A stretch of 24,562 bases of DNA. Source: Trachelipus rathkii (lineage: Eukaryota > Arthropoda > Malacostraca > Isopoda > Trachelipodidae). Under the pieces are notes generated by a model. The model was not told the origin of the DNA and did not search any database. It worked only from the letters and a program-made list of their open reading frames with translations. Made by a program: the position numbers and the translations under genes. The stretch covers positions 1-24,562 of the forward strand of contig JABUQX010088297.1 in NCBI GenBank assembly GCA_015478945.1, read 5' to 3'. Shown here one piece after another: positions 6,681-18,196 of the stretch. The first letter of the stretch is position 1; the number at the start of each line of letters is the position of its first letter.

Positions 6681-9110
6681 AGAAACCTTTCCTTTCCAAC
6701 GAAAAACTGCTGTTATATGCTTTTAATTTAATTTTGAGCTAAAAAATATGCCAATTTCTAATCGGTTTAAAATATTTTCGTTACAAAGTTAAATATTCGC
6801 GGTCACAAATACCGGTAGGTAATGGGTTGCAAACGACTATGTAGCCAGTTAAGTTCGAATACAATTTGATACCCCAGTGACCATCATGGGGTGGTCACAG
6901 CAGAACAAGGGATGCATGATTGCTGCCGAGAGGACTTTGTAAAGAAGCTGTATGCCTCATCGGGGTTTCTAAAGGCTATGAACGGGATTGTTGTGATGAT
7001 CTTGGAGTGGCAAAACTTGAACCAAGCGGCAGGGGCGTAGTTTCACCGAGATAGGTTCTTTTAGGGCAATATAATAGTGGTCGGGGTCACTCTCGATTCG
7101 ACTTCGGTTCTATTAATTTAGAACATAAACTATTGAGTACGTTCTTAAGAATTTTATTATTCGAAGTTAGTCATATCGATAAAGGAGGATGATTTGGTGA
7201 ATTTACAGCTTATGGGGTAGGTAAATCGAGCAGATGGTATAGTCAGAAATTAGGTTGATTCTCGCTTCAACATTATTCAGAGGGGAATTGGTTTGTGGAA
7301 GAGAATCCCTTCACCGAATTTTTTATCCCCTCGTTAGGTAGACGTCAGGGGGTCGAAGAAAATTGTGGCCTCCTATTTTAATCATTTTGGAGTGCATTTA
7401 TTTATTAGGAGGGGCTAGGTTCCTCAAAGTTGGAATATCAGCCACGGCAATCCCATTGAAAATTTTGGCCACATAGAATTTGCAATTGTGAGTGGTGCTT
7501 CACGGTAGTGTGTATTTTGTTTATAGTAATTTCTAGAGTAGGTGGGAACCTGTTTATGAGATGCGGGTGTGTGTGCGCGTCTTAAGTCATTCTGTTGGTC
7601 TTAGATAATCCTGAATCAATGTTAATTATTTTTTTAGGGGGTTGCTCTTTGGGATGCACCCTCCACCGTCTGGGGCTGATGAAACTTTGTCTAATGTAAT
7701 TTTTTCAATATCATCTATGGCTGACGTTAGAGAAATGGGAGAGGTTTGATTGGAGAGCGAAATGTAGAGAGAGTTGGGACAGGTTGGTAATTCAAGTAGC
7801 TCTCTATTTTCGACAGAGTGGACGTCACCATGGGAGTCTGATGATTAGTGAGGATCGTCGACTTCCTGACATTTCAGTGATTCGGCACTGATGACTGTGT
7901 CCGGAGTTCTCATTTGGGAGTCACGTAGTCTTGGAGAAATACAACAGTCAGGCGTTCGAGAATCCTACCAGGACTCTTTGCAGGCAGCTCCCATTTGAAG
8001 GAATGCGAGACTGTTAGGTTAGTACTTTGTATTTGGCATTATAGAGGCTCGATTTGAAGATTCTCTGCAACGGGGCTGTGGCAGCGTCAAATACCATCGT
8101 TTTTCCCCAGCATTGACCCCGAGTACAGTGATGAGCATTTTTAAAGTGTTCGAGTGTCGACGCAGTTGATCTGTCAGAGGACCCCGATGGCATATTCCTT
8201 TTTTTAGGACTATCTGCCAATGTGATTGATCCTCCATCTGGTAGGTGGGGTAGAGTTTTTTTTTATTATAAATGTTCGACTGTTCCAGTCTTCTGGGTGG
8301 GTTCCTATAAAATGTAAAGTTCGGCAGTACATGCGAGAATTTGACTGGTAAATTTGTTTACTCTGGGATATGACTGCCAGTAGTTTGGGTGGTGGGCTGT
8401 TAGCATAGAATCCTAACTGTTCTGGGGTTGTGTGAAAGGTTTTAGGAAAGAGTTGTTTTGACGCTGGACGGACAGGTTATGGTTTTGACGGAGAGCAGAC
8501 AAAGTTGCTACGGCATAGATAACTTTTAAATGAGTTTGTGTTTCTCTCTCAAGGCTTTTGGCTTCCCTTCTGTCAACTTTTCCTGCGATGCACGTAGCCA
8601 TCACATCTCGTTCAAAGATGTACGAGGACATTTGGCGGAAGAGGCACTATGATTCTCTATAAGTTGCTACAGAATGGGAGATTTCTCTCAGGGATGAGAA
8701 TAAGCTAGTAATAGTCGAATGATGACGGGAAGAAATGAATTTAGGCTTCGCATTCCGTCTGAACACCTGGGTGGAAGGCAAGCTCGACGAAGTTTCCCTA
8801 GGATTTGGAATCGACCCACCAAGTCCAGTATCCAGAGCTTATTTCGTCAACTAGGTCGGATCCGACATTTCTGAGTTTAATAATATTTGCATTTTGTCAT
8901 CCACATGAGTTGAATTTGTCCCGAACAGCAACTCCTTACCAACCAGGGAGCCCGAACAATATCCTTACCCCTCCATTTTTGGGCAAATGTCCAGGGATTC
9001 TTACAAGAGATACGTTACAAATCGGTGCCTCAAGGGTCATTCGGCATCAGAGATATCGACTCCTTGGGGTCCACCACACGACGGTCTCACTGCAGTGATC
9101 AGGATTCATG
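6681..9110. other. unassigned sequence of moderate GC, no recognised gene
   Basis: This block is less AT-rich than its right flank and G-leaning on the + strand (7021-7080: 19 G, 10 C, 16 A, 15 T). Open stretches occur on the minus strand at 8413-8631 (72 codons) and in two overlapping frames at 8014-8237, and on the + strand at 8805-9098 (97 codons). None shows a motif I can name. The minus-strand pieces could be fragments of a frame-broken gene or transposon, but this is a guess from their adjacency alone. Confidence 0.35.
6877..6898. repeat. 7-bp inverted repeat
   Basis: GTGACCA (6877-6883) and TGGTCAC (6892-6898) flank TCATGGGG. The loop can also pair with an overlapping CCCC just upstream, giving two alternative small hairpins. 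Function unknown. Confidence 0.5.
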
Positions 9111-9224
9111 TGGTGCTTTCTATTAGCTTTAGAGATATTTAGCTTTACTTTCGTATATAACTAAGAAATATTATTATTAATATTATACACAAATCAATTT
9201 ATCCCACATGACCGTGAGGTAGTG

Positions 9225-9239
9225 AAAAAAAAAAAAAAA
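9225..9239 (+). repeat. A15 run
   Basis: Fifteen consecutive A at the border between the moderate-GC block and the AT desert. It could be the tail of a retroposed sequence ending here, but no duplicated target site or upstream element was recognised. Confidence 0.5.
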
Positions 9240-10260
9240 CATCTGTGAGAGTTCCCAGTCCCTGGCAGTTGTTGAAAATAGTCTTTCTATCGGTAAGGAC
9301 CTGGATATGCTCGTTCAAAACCCAACTACTACCGAGTAGATTTGAAGATTTATCTTTGTATGTAAAAATTTTTAATAAAAAGCTTCAAGTGTGTTTTGTT
9401 TTTTTTGTTGATTAGATTTGAACGAAATTTTTCTTTTAAACCCAATAAAAATGATATGAGGTATAATTATTCAACAAATATATATATGTTATATATTAAA
9501 ATAAAGTCGCTAATTAAATATAATACGAGTACATTAGTATTATATAAAACAATGTAACGTAATAGTCATAAAATACTATATATAGGGGACTGTACCATTA
9601 TATTCATAATAAAAGGATAGTGATATAAAACTAACTTATGGGGGAATACTTAAAATATGACAACTGTAGGGTAGTACGGACTATAAATATCAACAAAATT
9701 CATTAGTAATATTATTACAATGTCATCTATAAATAGTAACATTACTAAACATTCGCCTATAAATATAATAGAAATATTATAGACAATGTTATTTATAAAA
9801 GTATATAAGTACATCATATAGTAATAATATATAATAAATATAATAAATGATATAAAATATATAGATAAATTATTATATAATTAATATAAATAATTAATTA
9901 TATATAACATATATATATATTAATAAATATATAATCATAATATTAAGTAAATATATATAATATAATATGAGGGAGAGTACACGATTACTTTATATTGTAT
10001 TAATATAGATATATATATATATATAAGAGATAATAATAATATATCAAATGTAATAAACTATTTCTTTAATAGTTTGAAAGATTTAAAATGAATATATATA
10101 ATAAATATATAATAGATATAAAATTATAAATATATATATAATTATACAATAATAATTATAATTACTTTTATATTTTAAAGGGAAATGTAATAAACTTTAC
10201 AATAATATGATAAAATAAATATATAATATATTATTATATAGATATAGATAATATATATAT

Positions 10261-10490
10261 CATATGAAATTAGCGGATTGAGGCGGATAGTGAATTAATA
10301 AGCACGGATTAATTGCACCGGATACCTAGGATATCCGGAACCCGGATAGTTTAAAACCTAGGAATACCGAGATTCGGCCGCGATACTCAACGGATCGAGT
10401 ATACTACACACGAGCAAGTACTAGTTATATATATAGCCGGTATATTGGTGAAAGGGTATAGGTATCACATTGGATCCACATACATATATC
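10261..10490. other. GC-normal island inside the AT desert
   Basis: About 230 nt with ordinary base mixture, bounded on both sides by almost pure A/T. It contains repeated short words (CCGGATA, ACCTAGGA twice) and an inverted repeat, ATACTC (10383-10388) with GAGTAT (10397-10402). No coding or RNA motif was recognised. Confidence 0.5.
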
Positions 10491-11699
10491 TTGAAAAATT
10501 ATTCTAAAAGTCCAAATCAGATCATATAGTTATATGTATAGTAATATAGTATCTTATATATTAAATAACTATTAAAGTATAATATTAGTAATGATTACTT
10601 ATGATGGAATTATTAATACCATCATTATTTAATTAAAAACAAAATATAAATATATATTCTTATTATTATGTATATTACTTACTAATATTAAAAATTTATT
10701 CGATTTAAAGAGGTAATATAATACAGAATATTAGATATATATTAAAGAACTATATCTGGACAGCAATATATTTTTTCCTTGAAAATGGCTCTGCCAATGA
10801 ACTGTAGTGCTAACTATAAAAAAAAAATTTACCTACAACTTATATAAATATATATATATACACCCAAAAAATTTACTTAATAATTAGTAAATATAATATA
10901 AATACATATACAAAATGATAGCGGACAAATAAAAGTAAGCATGATAATACTACTCAGCCAAACCGCGTACGATATCACTAATACCCTACTACCTGACCTG
11001 ACTATACCTCTATATTACCATAACTATAATATATATCCCCACGGACAGACTCATAAGCATAACAATAAGGATAGCGAATATTACCATAACTATATATATA
11101 TTCTAGATAATAAAAAATATATATAATATGATTATAAATATATAATATATATATTATAGTATATATATAATATATATAAATATATAATATAAATATATAT
11201 ATATATTAATATATAATACATATATATATAATATCTAACCATCACACACACAACACCTATAATTAAAATATAAAGAAATATATACATTATTTTTGGTAAT
11301 CTATATAAATATTATATATATATTAATATATAATAATATATATCATATATAAAATATAATAGTAAATAATATTAAAAATATTATAATTTAATATATATAT
11401 ATAAAAAATAGTATATAATAATAAATAATATATAAATAAACAAAAATAATAATTAAATTATATAAATTAATATAAATATGATATAAATGAATATATATAT
11501 ATAATATAATAATATTTAATATAATAAAATAAAAAATATTATATATTAATATAATATATGATATATATATATAATATATATATTAATATATAAAATTAAT
11601 ATATATATATATCATATAATCTAACAATAATCTATAATAATATATATAATAAATAAAATAATACTATAAAATATATAATATAGATAATATAAATAATAT

Positions 11700-12520
11700 A
11701 ATTAAAGATACTAATTCTGCACTCAGAAAATGATTGACATGTTCTTATATGATATAGATGTTAGTGCAAAAGTAAACTGAAAATACACATATCGTATATA
11801 TAATCGAAAGATGTACATATCTTTCGAGTAATTCTAAACAAATTAACAATCAAAACTTTTTGATTTAATTTAAAAAAATTTAAACTATGTATAACAATTG
11901 ATGAAGAAAATTTATCAGTTTTACTTTGATATAAACGAAGATGCGGCTTATCCCGATCGAGAAAAACGGAAAGTATGCTACAAATCTGTTGAATTTTTTT
12001 CTTTTTTTCACATAAAGCAATATCACCAATCAGGGTAAAAAAGAACCTGATAAGAGCGAGTTTCGGGTTATCTCGGACCTATAATAAGTATACGGAGGGA
12101 CGACAGGGGCTCTGCCACTCTCCCAAGTCTGGCTCAGACAGCCCTAAAGAAAGATAAATAAAAAGAAAACAAATAATAATCTTCTCCATTATATTATAAA
12201 AGAATACAGATCCATTTGGCAACATTTTCTCCCACGATAGATCCTTATATAAATAACAGAGACTGTGCAGCTTTCAAGGTCTTTTCAGTATCTCAATCAG
12301 CGGCCTGCACTTATTTACTCAATATTAAATATGATAGAGTATAGATTAATATATAATTAGAATAAATTAATTTTTTTTTTAATCTTCTGCCTAAAAGCAA
12401 TGTCTCACTGATTAATAATAATAAATATTATTATATTTCGTGTATAGTTTTATCAATTTTTTCATAGTTCAGGTAGCCCTGGCCTTTTTCTGGGATTGCA
12501 GGCACTATAACTATTTAATA
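11700..12520. other. second mixed-composition island in the AT desert
   Basis: About 800 nt of less extreme composition, with a G/C-richer core near 12050-12145 (TCGGGTTATCTCGG, GACAGGGGCTCTGCC). No gene, tRNA or transposon end could be named. Confidence 0.4.
11804..11827. repeat. 9-bp perfect hairpin
   Basis: TCGAAAGAT (11804-11812) and ATCTTTCGA (11819-11827) are exact reverse complements around the loop GTACAT. Its C/G-containing arms make it stand out from the random TA palindromes around it. Confidence 0.7.
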
Positions 12521-13962
12521 ATCTATAATAATAAATTATAAATATATATAATATATATAATATATATTTCTAATATATAATATAAATAATAATATATAAT
12601 ATACTATATATATATATATATTAATAATATATATAATATACTAATATATATATATAATATATGATTGATAGAATATCAAGTATATAAGATCATATCATGT
12701 GTATAAACTTTCATAGTATAATATAATAAAAATAATTATAATAATATTATATATAAAATATAAAATTATAATATAAAAAAAATATTAAATTAAAATAATA
12801 TATATAAATATATATAATATATATATAAATATTAGTAATATATATATATATATATATATAAATAATAATTATATATATATATATATTTATAAGTATATAA
12901 TACAGAGGTGATCATATCCAGAGGTTAATGTTACACCGAGTTGTACATCCACAGTACGAAGGAATGTTTAAGTTAATGAAAATGTTGAGCTCAAGCAAAT
13001 ATAAGTATCGATATATTTCAATTCAAAATAAGGAGGATGGGAAAAAATGTAACGATATATGGGTTAGTCTGCTCACGTAGTAATACGAACAACCAAAGAA
13101 ATATGCAATATCACGCTTAAATATCAATTGAACAAGACCTACTATTTGCAGCCCAAGCTTAGTAAAACAAAGGCGAAGTTCCCTTAGGTTATTTAATATG
13201 GCTTCCTCGTCGCACAAGCAACAATAAAAATGAGGCTTTGGAGGCTCTCTCACCCTCCGACAACTCTATATATCGGTGATACGGTTTTCTTCGTTTTCCA
13301 CACAACGCAATGATCCCTCAATTCAAGAAGACGCGTGCACTGTTACCCATCCCAAATCGAAAAAACATAGTTATTTTTAAACGTGAAGATGATAAACAAG
13401 GTTGAAGAATATACAATGGTATCAACGCACATATCACTTATCACGACAATAATCCAAAAATAGGATGAACTGCTCAAATGTAAATACATCAAAAAGATTG
13501 TTAAATAAGTAGTAAAACAATATAATAAAAACAAATTTGAACATCTTCAATGATTATCTAATCTCACTAGCTAGAGAGTTTAGGGAAAAAAAAATTAAAA
13601 AAAAAAACGCCGGGTTTTTCCAAATCGTACCATGCTTTTGTCGATTTTTCAGGAAAAAGCAAGAACATAGTTTTTATTTCATGTATTTTAATTAAATTCG
13701 ATTTTTTTTCAGATTTTTTTCGTTTTTTATTACAATTAAAATGTAGTATATCATTTAAAAGGTCTAAGAAGAGACTAATAAAAGTAATATTATAAGGTCA
13801 TATGCGTAATATCTTTCCATATTTTCCACAACCATATATAGGACTTCAACCTTTGACATTATGACAAATATTACGACCCATTAACCATGATTTCATAAAA
13901 AGACTTATGATAGATGGAATTATCATTTCTTCAAATGAAAAAAAGATTTAAAATCCGTATTA

Positions 13963-13972
13963 GTGACGTCAC
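13963..13972. other. perfect CRE-like palindrome
   Basis: GTGACGTCAC at 13963-13972 contains TGACGTCA, the full consensus site of CREB/ATF bZIP factors. No promoter or gene lies nearby, and single 8-bp sites occur by chance, so a regulatory role is not supported beyond the motif itself. Confidence 0.3.
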
Positions 13973-15452
13973 CAATTTCAGTAAATTTTAACCTGTAGCA
14001 GTCCGCTGTTTGTAGGCTTCTACTATGTCAATATCTTAACATCACTGAGTTATTTATTACCATTGTAACTTATCAAATTTAATCACTATTTCACTCAAAA
14101 CTCTACTTAAATAGTAATGTATTAGTATTTATATAGGAATGAGTCTGAATGACAAACAACTCAAATAAAGTTGACGCTTAACAGAACATGCATGAAATAA
14201 TAAAGAATTAATCGATTGATTAAGGAATATAACAAGTAAGGGACACCTACAAGAATAGGAGATCATGAAAGAGAATAAGTTCCTTTGATTATGTGCTAAA
14301 TTTTCATACTGTTGGCTTTTGGTAAGAATACAACATATCTTGATTCTCATTACGATCACTAGTCCACTCATCGATTCACGCCGGGTTCAACTAACATATG
14401 AGATCCCGACTTATAACTCAAAGGCTCACTTTTCACTGAAATGGGCTCATCAGCCGAGTGATTTACGGTCCACCACTTACAATTTTTTAGGTATCGTAGC
14501 TGACTTTAAATCACAATAGGAAACTGGATAATATCAGTCATATTATGAAAGTATCGTGTGAGAATGACATATGATGGTGAAGGAGCAGAGGGCAATAAAT
14601 CAGAGAGACTCTTAATGCTAGCTGCTATAAGCCCTAAATCCATCCTACTCTCACAAGTTTGGCAAATTTTTCAGAATTTCCAAGTTCTAGATTATGAGCA
14701 ATAAGTACTAGTTTTGCAAACGTCTACAACACCAAAAGTTATATATTAGCATAAGGCGAGGAAAGCCATTTGCTACCTTTTATATTCCCCTAAAAGTAGT
14801 AAAGGTCGCACGACTATTTTTGACCACGTATGGCAAATTTTTAAAATTCTGAAAAAATAAAACATAGAACCACAAAAAATTTTTTTTTATATATTTGAGA
14901 CTGACTAAATATTTAATTTATCGAAATATTAATAAGAATATAAGAAAAATAAAATAAACATAAAAATAAAAAAAATAAAATATAAAATCAGAGAGGATGC
15001 TGATAATTAAAATGACATTAAGTTTCCAAGAGTGCTGTAGCTAATTAAGTTAGTAAACAAAGGAAGCTTCAGATGTATTCTTGGTATCAAATAATAACTA
15101 AATTATTTAATTAAAGATAAGAATACACAGTCGGAAAATTAATTGATGAAGATAAAACTCTTATTATATTTTAAGAGAGGTTTAACACTCTAAATTATTA
15201 TAATACTAATTATTATATTTATATAACTATATTTAAGAAAACACTACTGAGTACAATAGAATAATATTCACGAATCAGAGAATCTGTTTGGACACAACCC
15301 AAATAAGTACTTCTGCTAGCGATCATGATTGGTGAAATCATTGATCAAAAAACAAGAACCAAAGAAAAGAAATATTACTTCAAATTTAGATGAGGACGGA
15401 ATGCCATATATTCACTAAGCAAATAACTTATGTTTGAATGAAAAATCACGGA

Positions 15453-15481
15453 GAGTCCAAGATATAAAAGATCTTGGGCTC
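15453..15481. repeat. 11-bp hairpin with one G-T pair
   Basis: GAGTCCAAGAT (15453-15463) pairs with ATCTTGGGCTC (15471-15481) around ATAAAAG; ten pairs are Watson-Crick and one is T-G. This is a longer stem than other hairpins in the block. Confidence 0.7.
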
Positions 15482-17511
15482 ACACTCTTGTCGTAAAACG
15501 TAATATCGGAAAATCAACACAAAACTACAAAGATAAGGAAAAATAATGAGAAAACAGAAAGAAAAAGATTTAAAATTATGGGCAGTGACTTGTATGGATA
15601 ATGGCGGGAGCACAAATAGCACTCACAACAACAAGTGACCTGTTAATTTTTTGTTTGGTTTAAAATGTAGAAAGGATAATCATCGTCACAAAAAACTGTA
15701 CAAATTTGAGTATCCAGAGAGTATATTGGAATCAAAGTAACAAATCAATTAAGAGCGGACTTGTACCCACACTCCGACGAAATGTCGACCCATCCCAGTG
15801 TTCCGCAGAACATATACCCTCCAGGCACACTCGGAATTGTCTGAAAGAAAAGAAATATCTACAGGATTCATGGTGTGACAAGAAACGTAGCAAGTAGCAT
15901 GTTGTAGTGAATACTGAAACAGTTACTTCTAACAACAAAACAATTCAAATCCACGACGGTGGAAGGGAGGATAAACTCTCAACTCTCTGATTTCACGTAC
16001 GCATGACGCTATAGTTCTCCAAGCACTGATTCTGATCTATTTTTAGCATCTAATTATTAGAGAATAAAAGATAACTTGTCTCAAGGCCGAATGTAAAAAT
16101 AATATAAACTTTTTTTTCGTGACAAGATGAAGTGTAGTACTAATAAATTCACCAGTTATTGCATTTGAATAGATTATAGAAGTAACTAGATTTATTAAAT
16201 ATATAAGTATGGAAGCTCCATAGGTAACTCTTTATCATACTTATTATCCAAATAGGGGTATACCTAAATACTTAGTAGACCAGATAGGCAGAAATTTTCG
16301 TAAGATTAGTATTTATACGGATAGTATAACGAAGAAGAGCTTATGAAATTGTGTTTTTAAATTAGTATGAAAAATAACGCATAATTTAAAGTCTATTCCA
16401 AATGAGGTTTTATCTCATAGAACAAAACTGAATAGAGGAATATGAAAAATATAAGAATGATCTGGCAGAAGCTTAGATATAATAGGAATATGCAGTGGTC
16501 TAAATGCGTTGATTTGAAGACATTGGATTTCAATAAAGATCCCCCCCTATTAAATCTCTTGGAGCAGCAAAGCTGATATTCAATTAAGTAATTACACTTG
16601 CTTTATCTTCATAAAGGCATTGTGGGATGTAAGGTACTAAAAAGAGAACCACTGGAAAATGTTGTATGCGCTGACTGGAGATAAAGATATGATGCTGTTA
16701 GGATATGACACTTAATTATTCAATTAAACGGAACCACTGGTTGATACAGGGGAAAATCATTTTTCCACACCCTACGAATATATAACAACATCAAACTAGG
16801 ACTGATGAAACAATTTGTTAGGGCCTTCTACTTTCATTCCAAAGTTTCACAAATATATATATATGCAGATTTTATTTCAGGGTGAGTATCGGTAAAAAAC
16901 CACAACGTACTGGAATTATGTTAAGCGTCCACTCAATTCGCCAAAATCATCAAAATGGATGCCACAATTTCATAATTCCAATGATGGATATTCGAAGCAT
17001 ATCTGCCTGCAAACGTTGTTGTCTTGGTTGCCTTACAGACTTTTTTATGGGCATAAAAGCAATAGGTTTTTCGAACTAAGTGCAGTACTCGCGCTCATGA
17101 AAATGCTTTCAGCTTCGAAAATAGTCCAGCTTCCTGAAAGACTATAAGGCATAAAAAGTATCACTTTCTACATAGTCACCTTAATTGTATTCCGGAATAA
17201 TTCTAGGATGTATATGAAGTGAGGGAAACAAGGGAGGAGGTTCATCAAGATATAAGGTGAATGGATATACGATATAAGATAGCCAAGGAAAGATGGGATT
17301 TATACACATGACTCGGCAGACCCTTAGAGATTAAGAAATATACAACAGGGAAACGTGAAAATAAGGATCCAATAATACAGCACAACAAAGATCCGAAGAC
17401 AAATAAAAATTCAATAGACAAAGCGTTCTAGGTCAAAATGAGATTAAACATTAGAGTGCGAACTTGTGAAAGGACAATAAAAGTTAATTTGAATGCTCAT
17501 ATGAAACAACT

Positions 17512-17527
17512 ATTATTAGCTAATAAT
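17512..17527. repeat. 16-bp perfect palindrome
   Basis: ATTATTAGCTAATAAT equals its own reverse complement. In AT-rich DNA such palindromes are not rare, so no function is proposed. Confidence 0.5.
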
Positions 17528-17905
17528 TCCAATTTTCAAATGTAAAAATATTAACTATTCATCCTAACAACTCTCCTGATTACTGCATCAGCTTTCCTGG
17601 TGGATATTTTTTTGTCTGTGAATGAAACTAGTTTCCAAAAGCTATTTCAAAAATAGACTTGTTCTCACAAACTAATTTTACCCATACAAGACACAACACA
17701 AAGACGACAACCTGCAAATAAATTCCCGGAAGTAATCCTAAACTAGAAGAGTACAAAGAAATCTAGAAGAGGTAGTATAATACGGTAATCCGCGGCAACT
17801 TACAAGATTTATAACCATATACAAAATTAGCACTCTTCCAGTTCAAATAGATTCTCTGGATCACACAAGATAAAGCAAAAACTCTGCTGGCTTCTCCCAG
17901 AAAAA

Positions 17906-18196
17906 ATGGACATTGAATCGAAAAATAATGTTACGCTTACAACGCGAGAACTGAAACATGTGTCAGAAACATGGACAGATGACGCACAAACAACAAAAAA
18001 TAATATGAAATACAAACCATCTCCGAATACTCAAAATATTATAATTAATATATCGAGAAAAAAATCCGGGGGCAATAACAATATATTAAAACCGAGCAAA
18101 GAACTCAGTAAACAAGGGCTATCGCAACTCATTGTAAAGAAATTTAGGAGACCAAAAATGTCTTTCAATTTAGACGGAAAAGACAATATTTGGTAA
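17906..18196 (+). other. unrecognised 96-codon ATG-led open stretch
   Basis: It opens with ATG in a fair start context (AAAAATGG) and encodes a Lys/Asn/Ser-rich polar peptide, ending FNLDGKDNIW before TAA. No signal peptide, membrane segment or domain motif is visible. Length and composition are compatible with chance in A-rich DNA. A neighbouring open stretch at 18324-18554 contains CSKC followed by basic residues but has no ATG at its start. Neither is claimed as a gene. Confidence 0.12.

Larger units (their letters stand above)
9110..12900. repeat. AT-rich desert of TA-rich low-complexity sequence
   Basis: Long stretches contain almost only A and T; for example 11161-11220 has a single C and no G. 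Pure alternating runs include 10009-10025, 12605-12621 and (TA)11 at 12839-12860. Two islands of ordinary sequence interrupt it, at about 10261-10490 and 11700-12520. A 61-codon open stretch at 10941-11126 is Tyr/Asn/Ile-rich and contains the 15-mer ATTACCATAACTATA twice (11014-11028 and 11080-11094); it is not taken as a gene. Confidence 0.9.

Noticed and set aside
8805..9098. 97-codon + strand open stretch as a gene
   Set aside because: No recognisable motif, and its apparent start is not supported by an ATG in good context or by any neighbouring exon.
9110..12900. Organelle-derived (mitochondrial) insertion, because of extreme AT content
   Set aside because: No mitochondrial protein, rRNA or tRNA motif is visible, and the sequence is dominated by simple TA runs.
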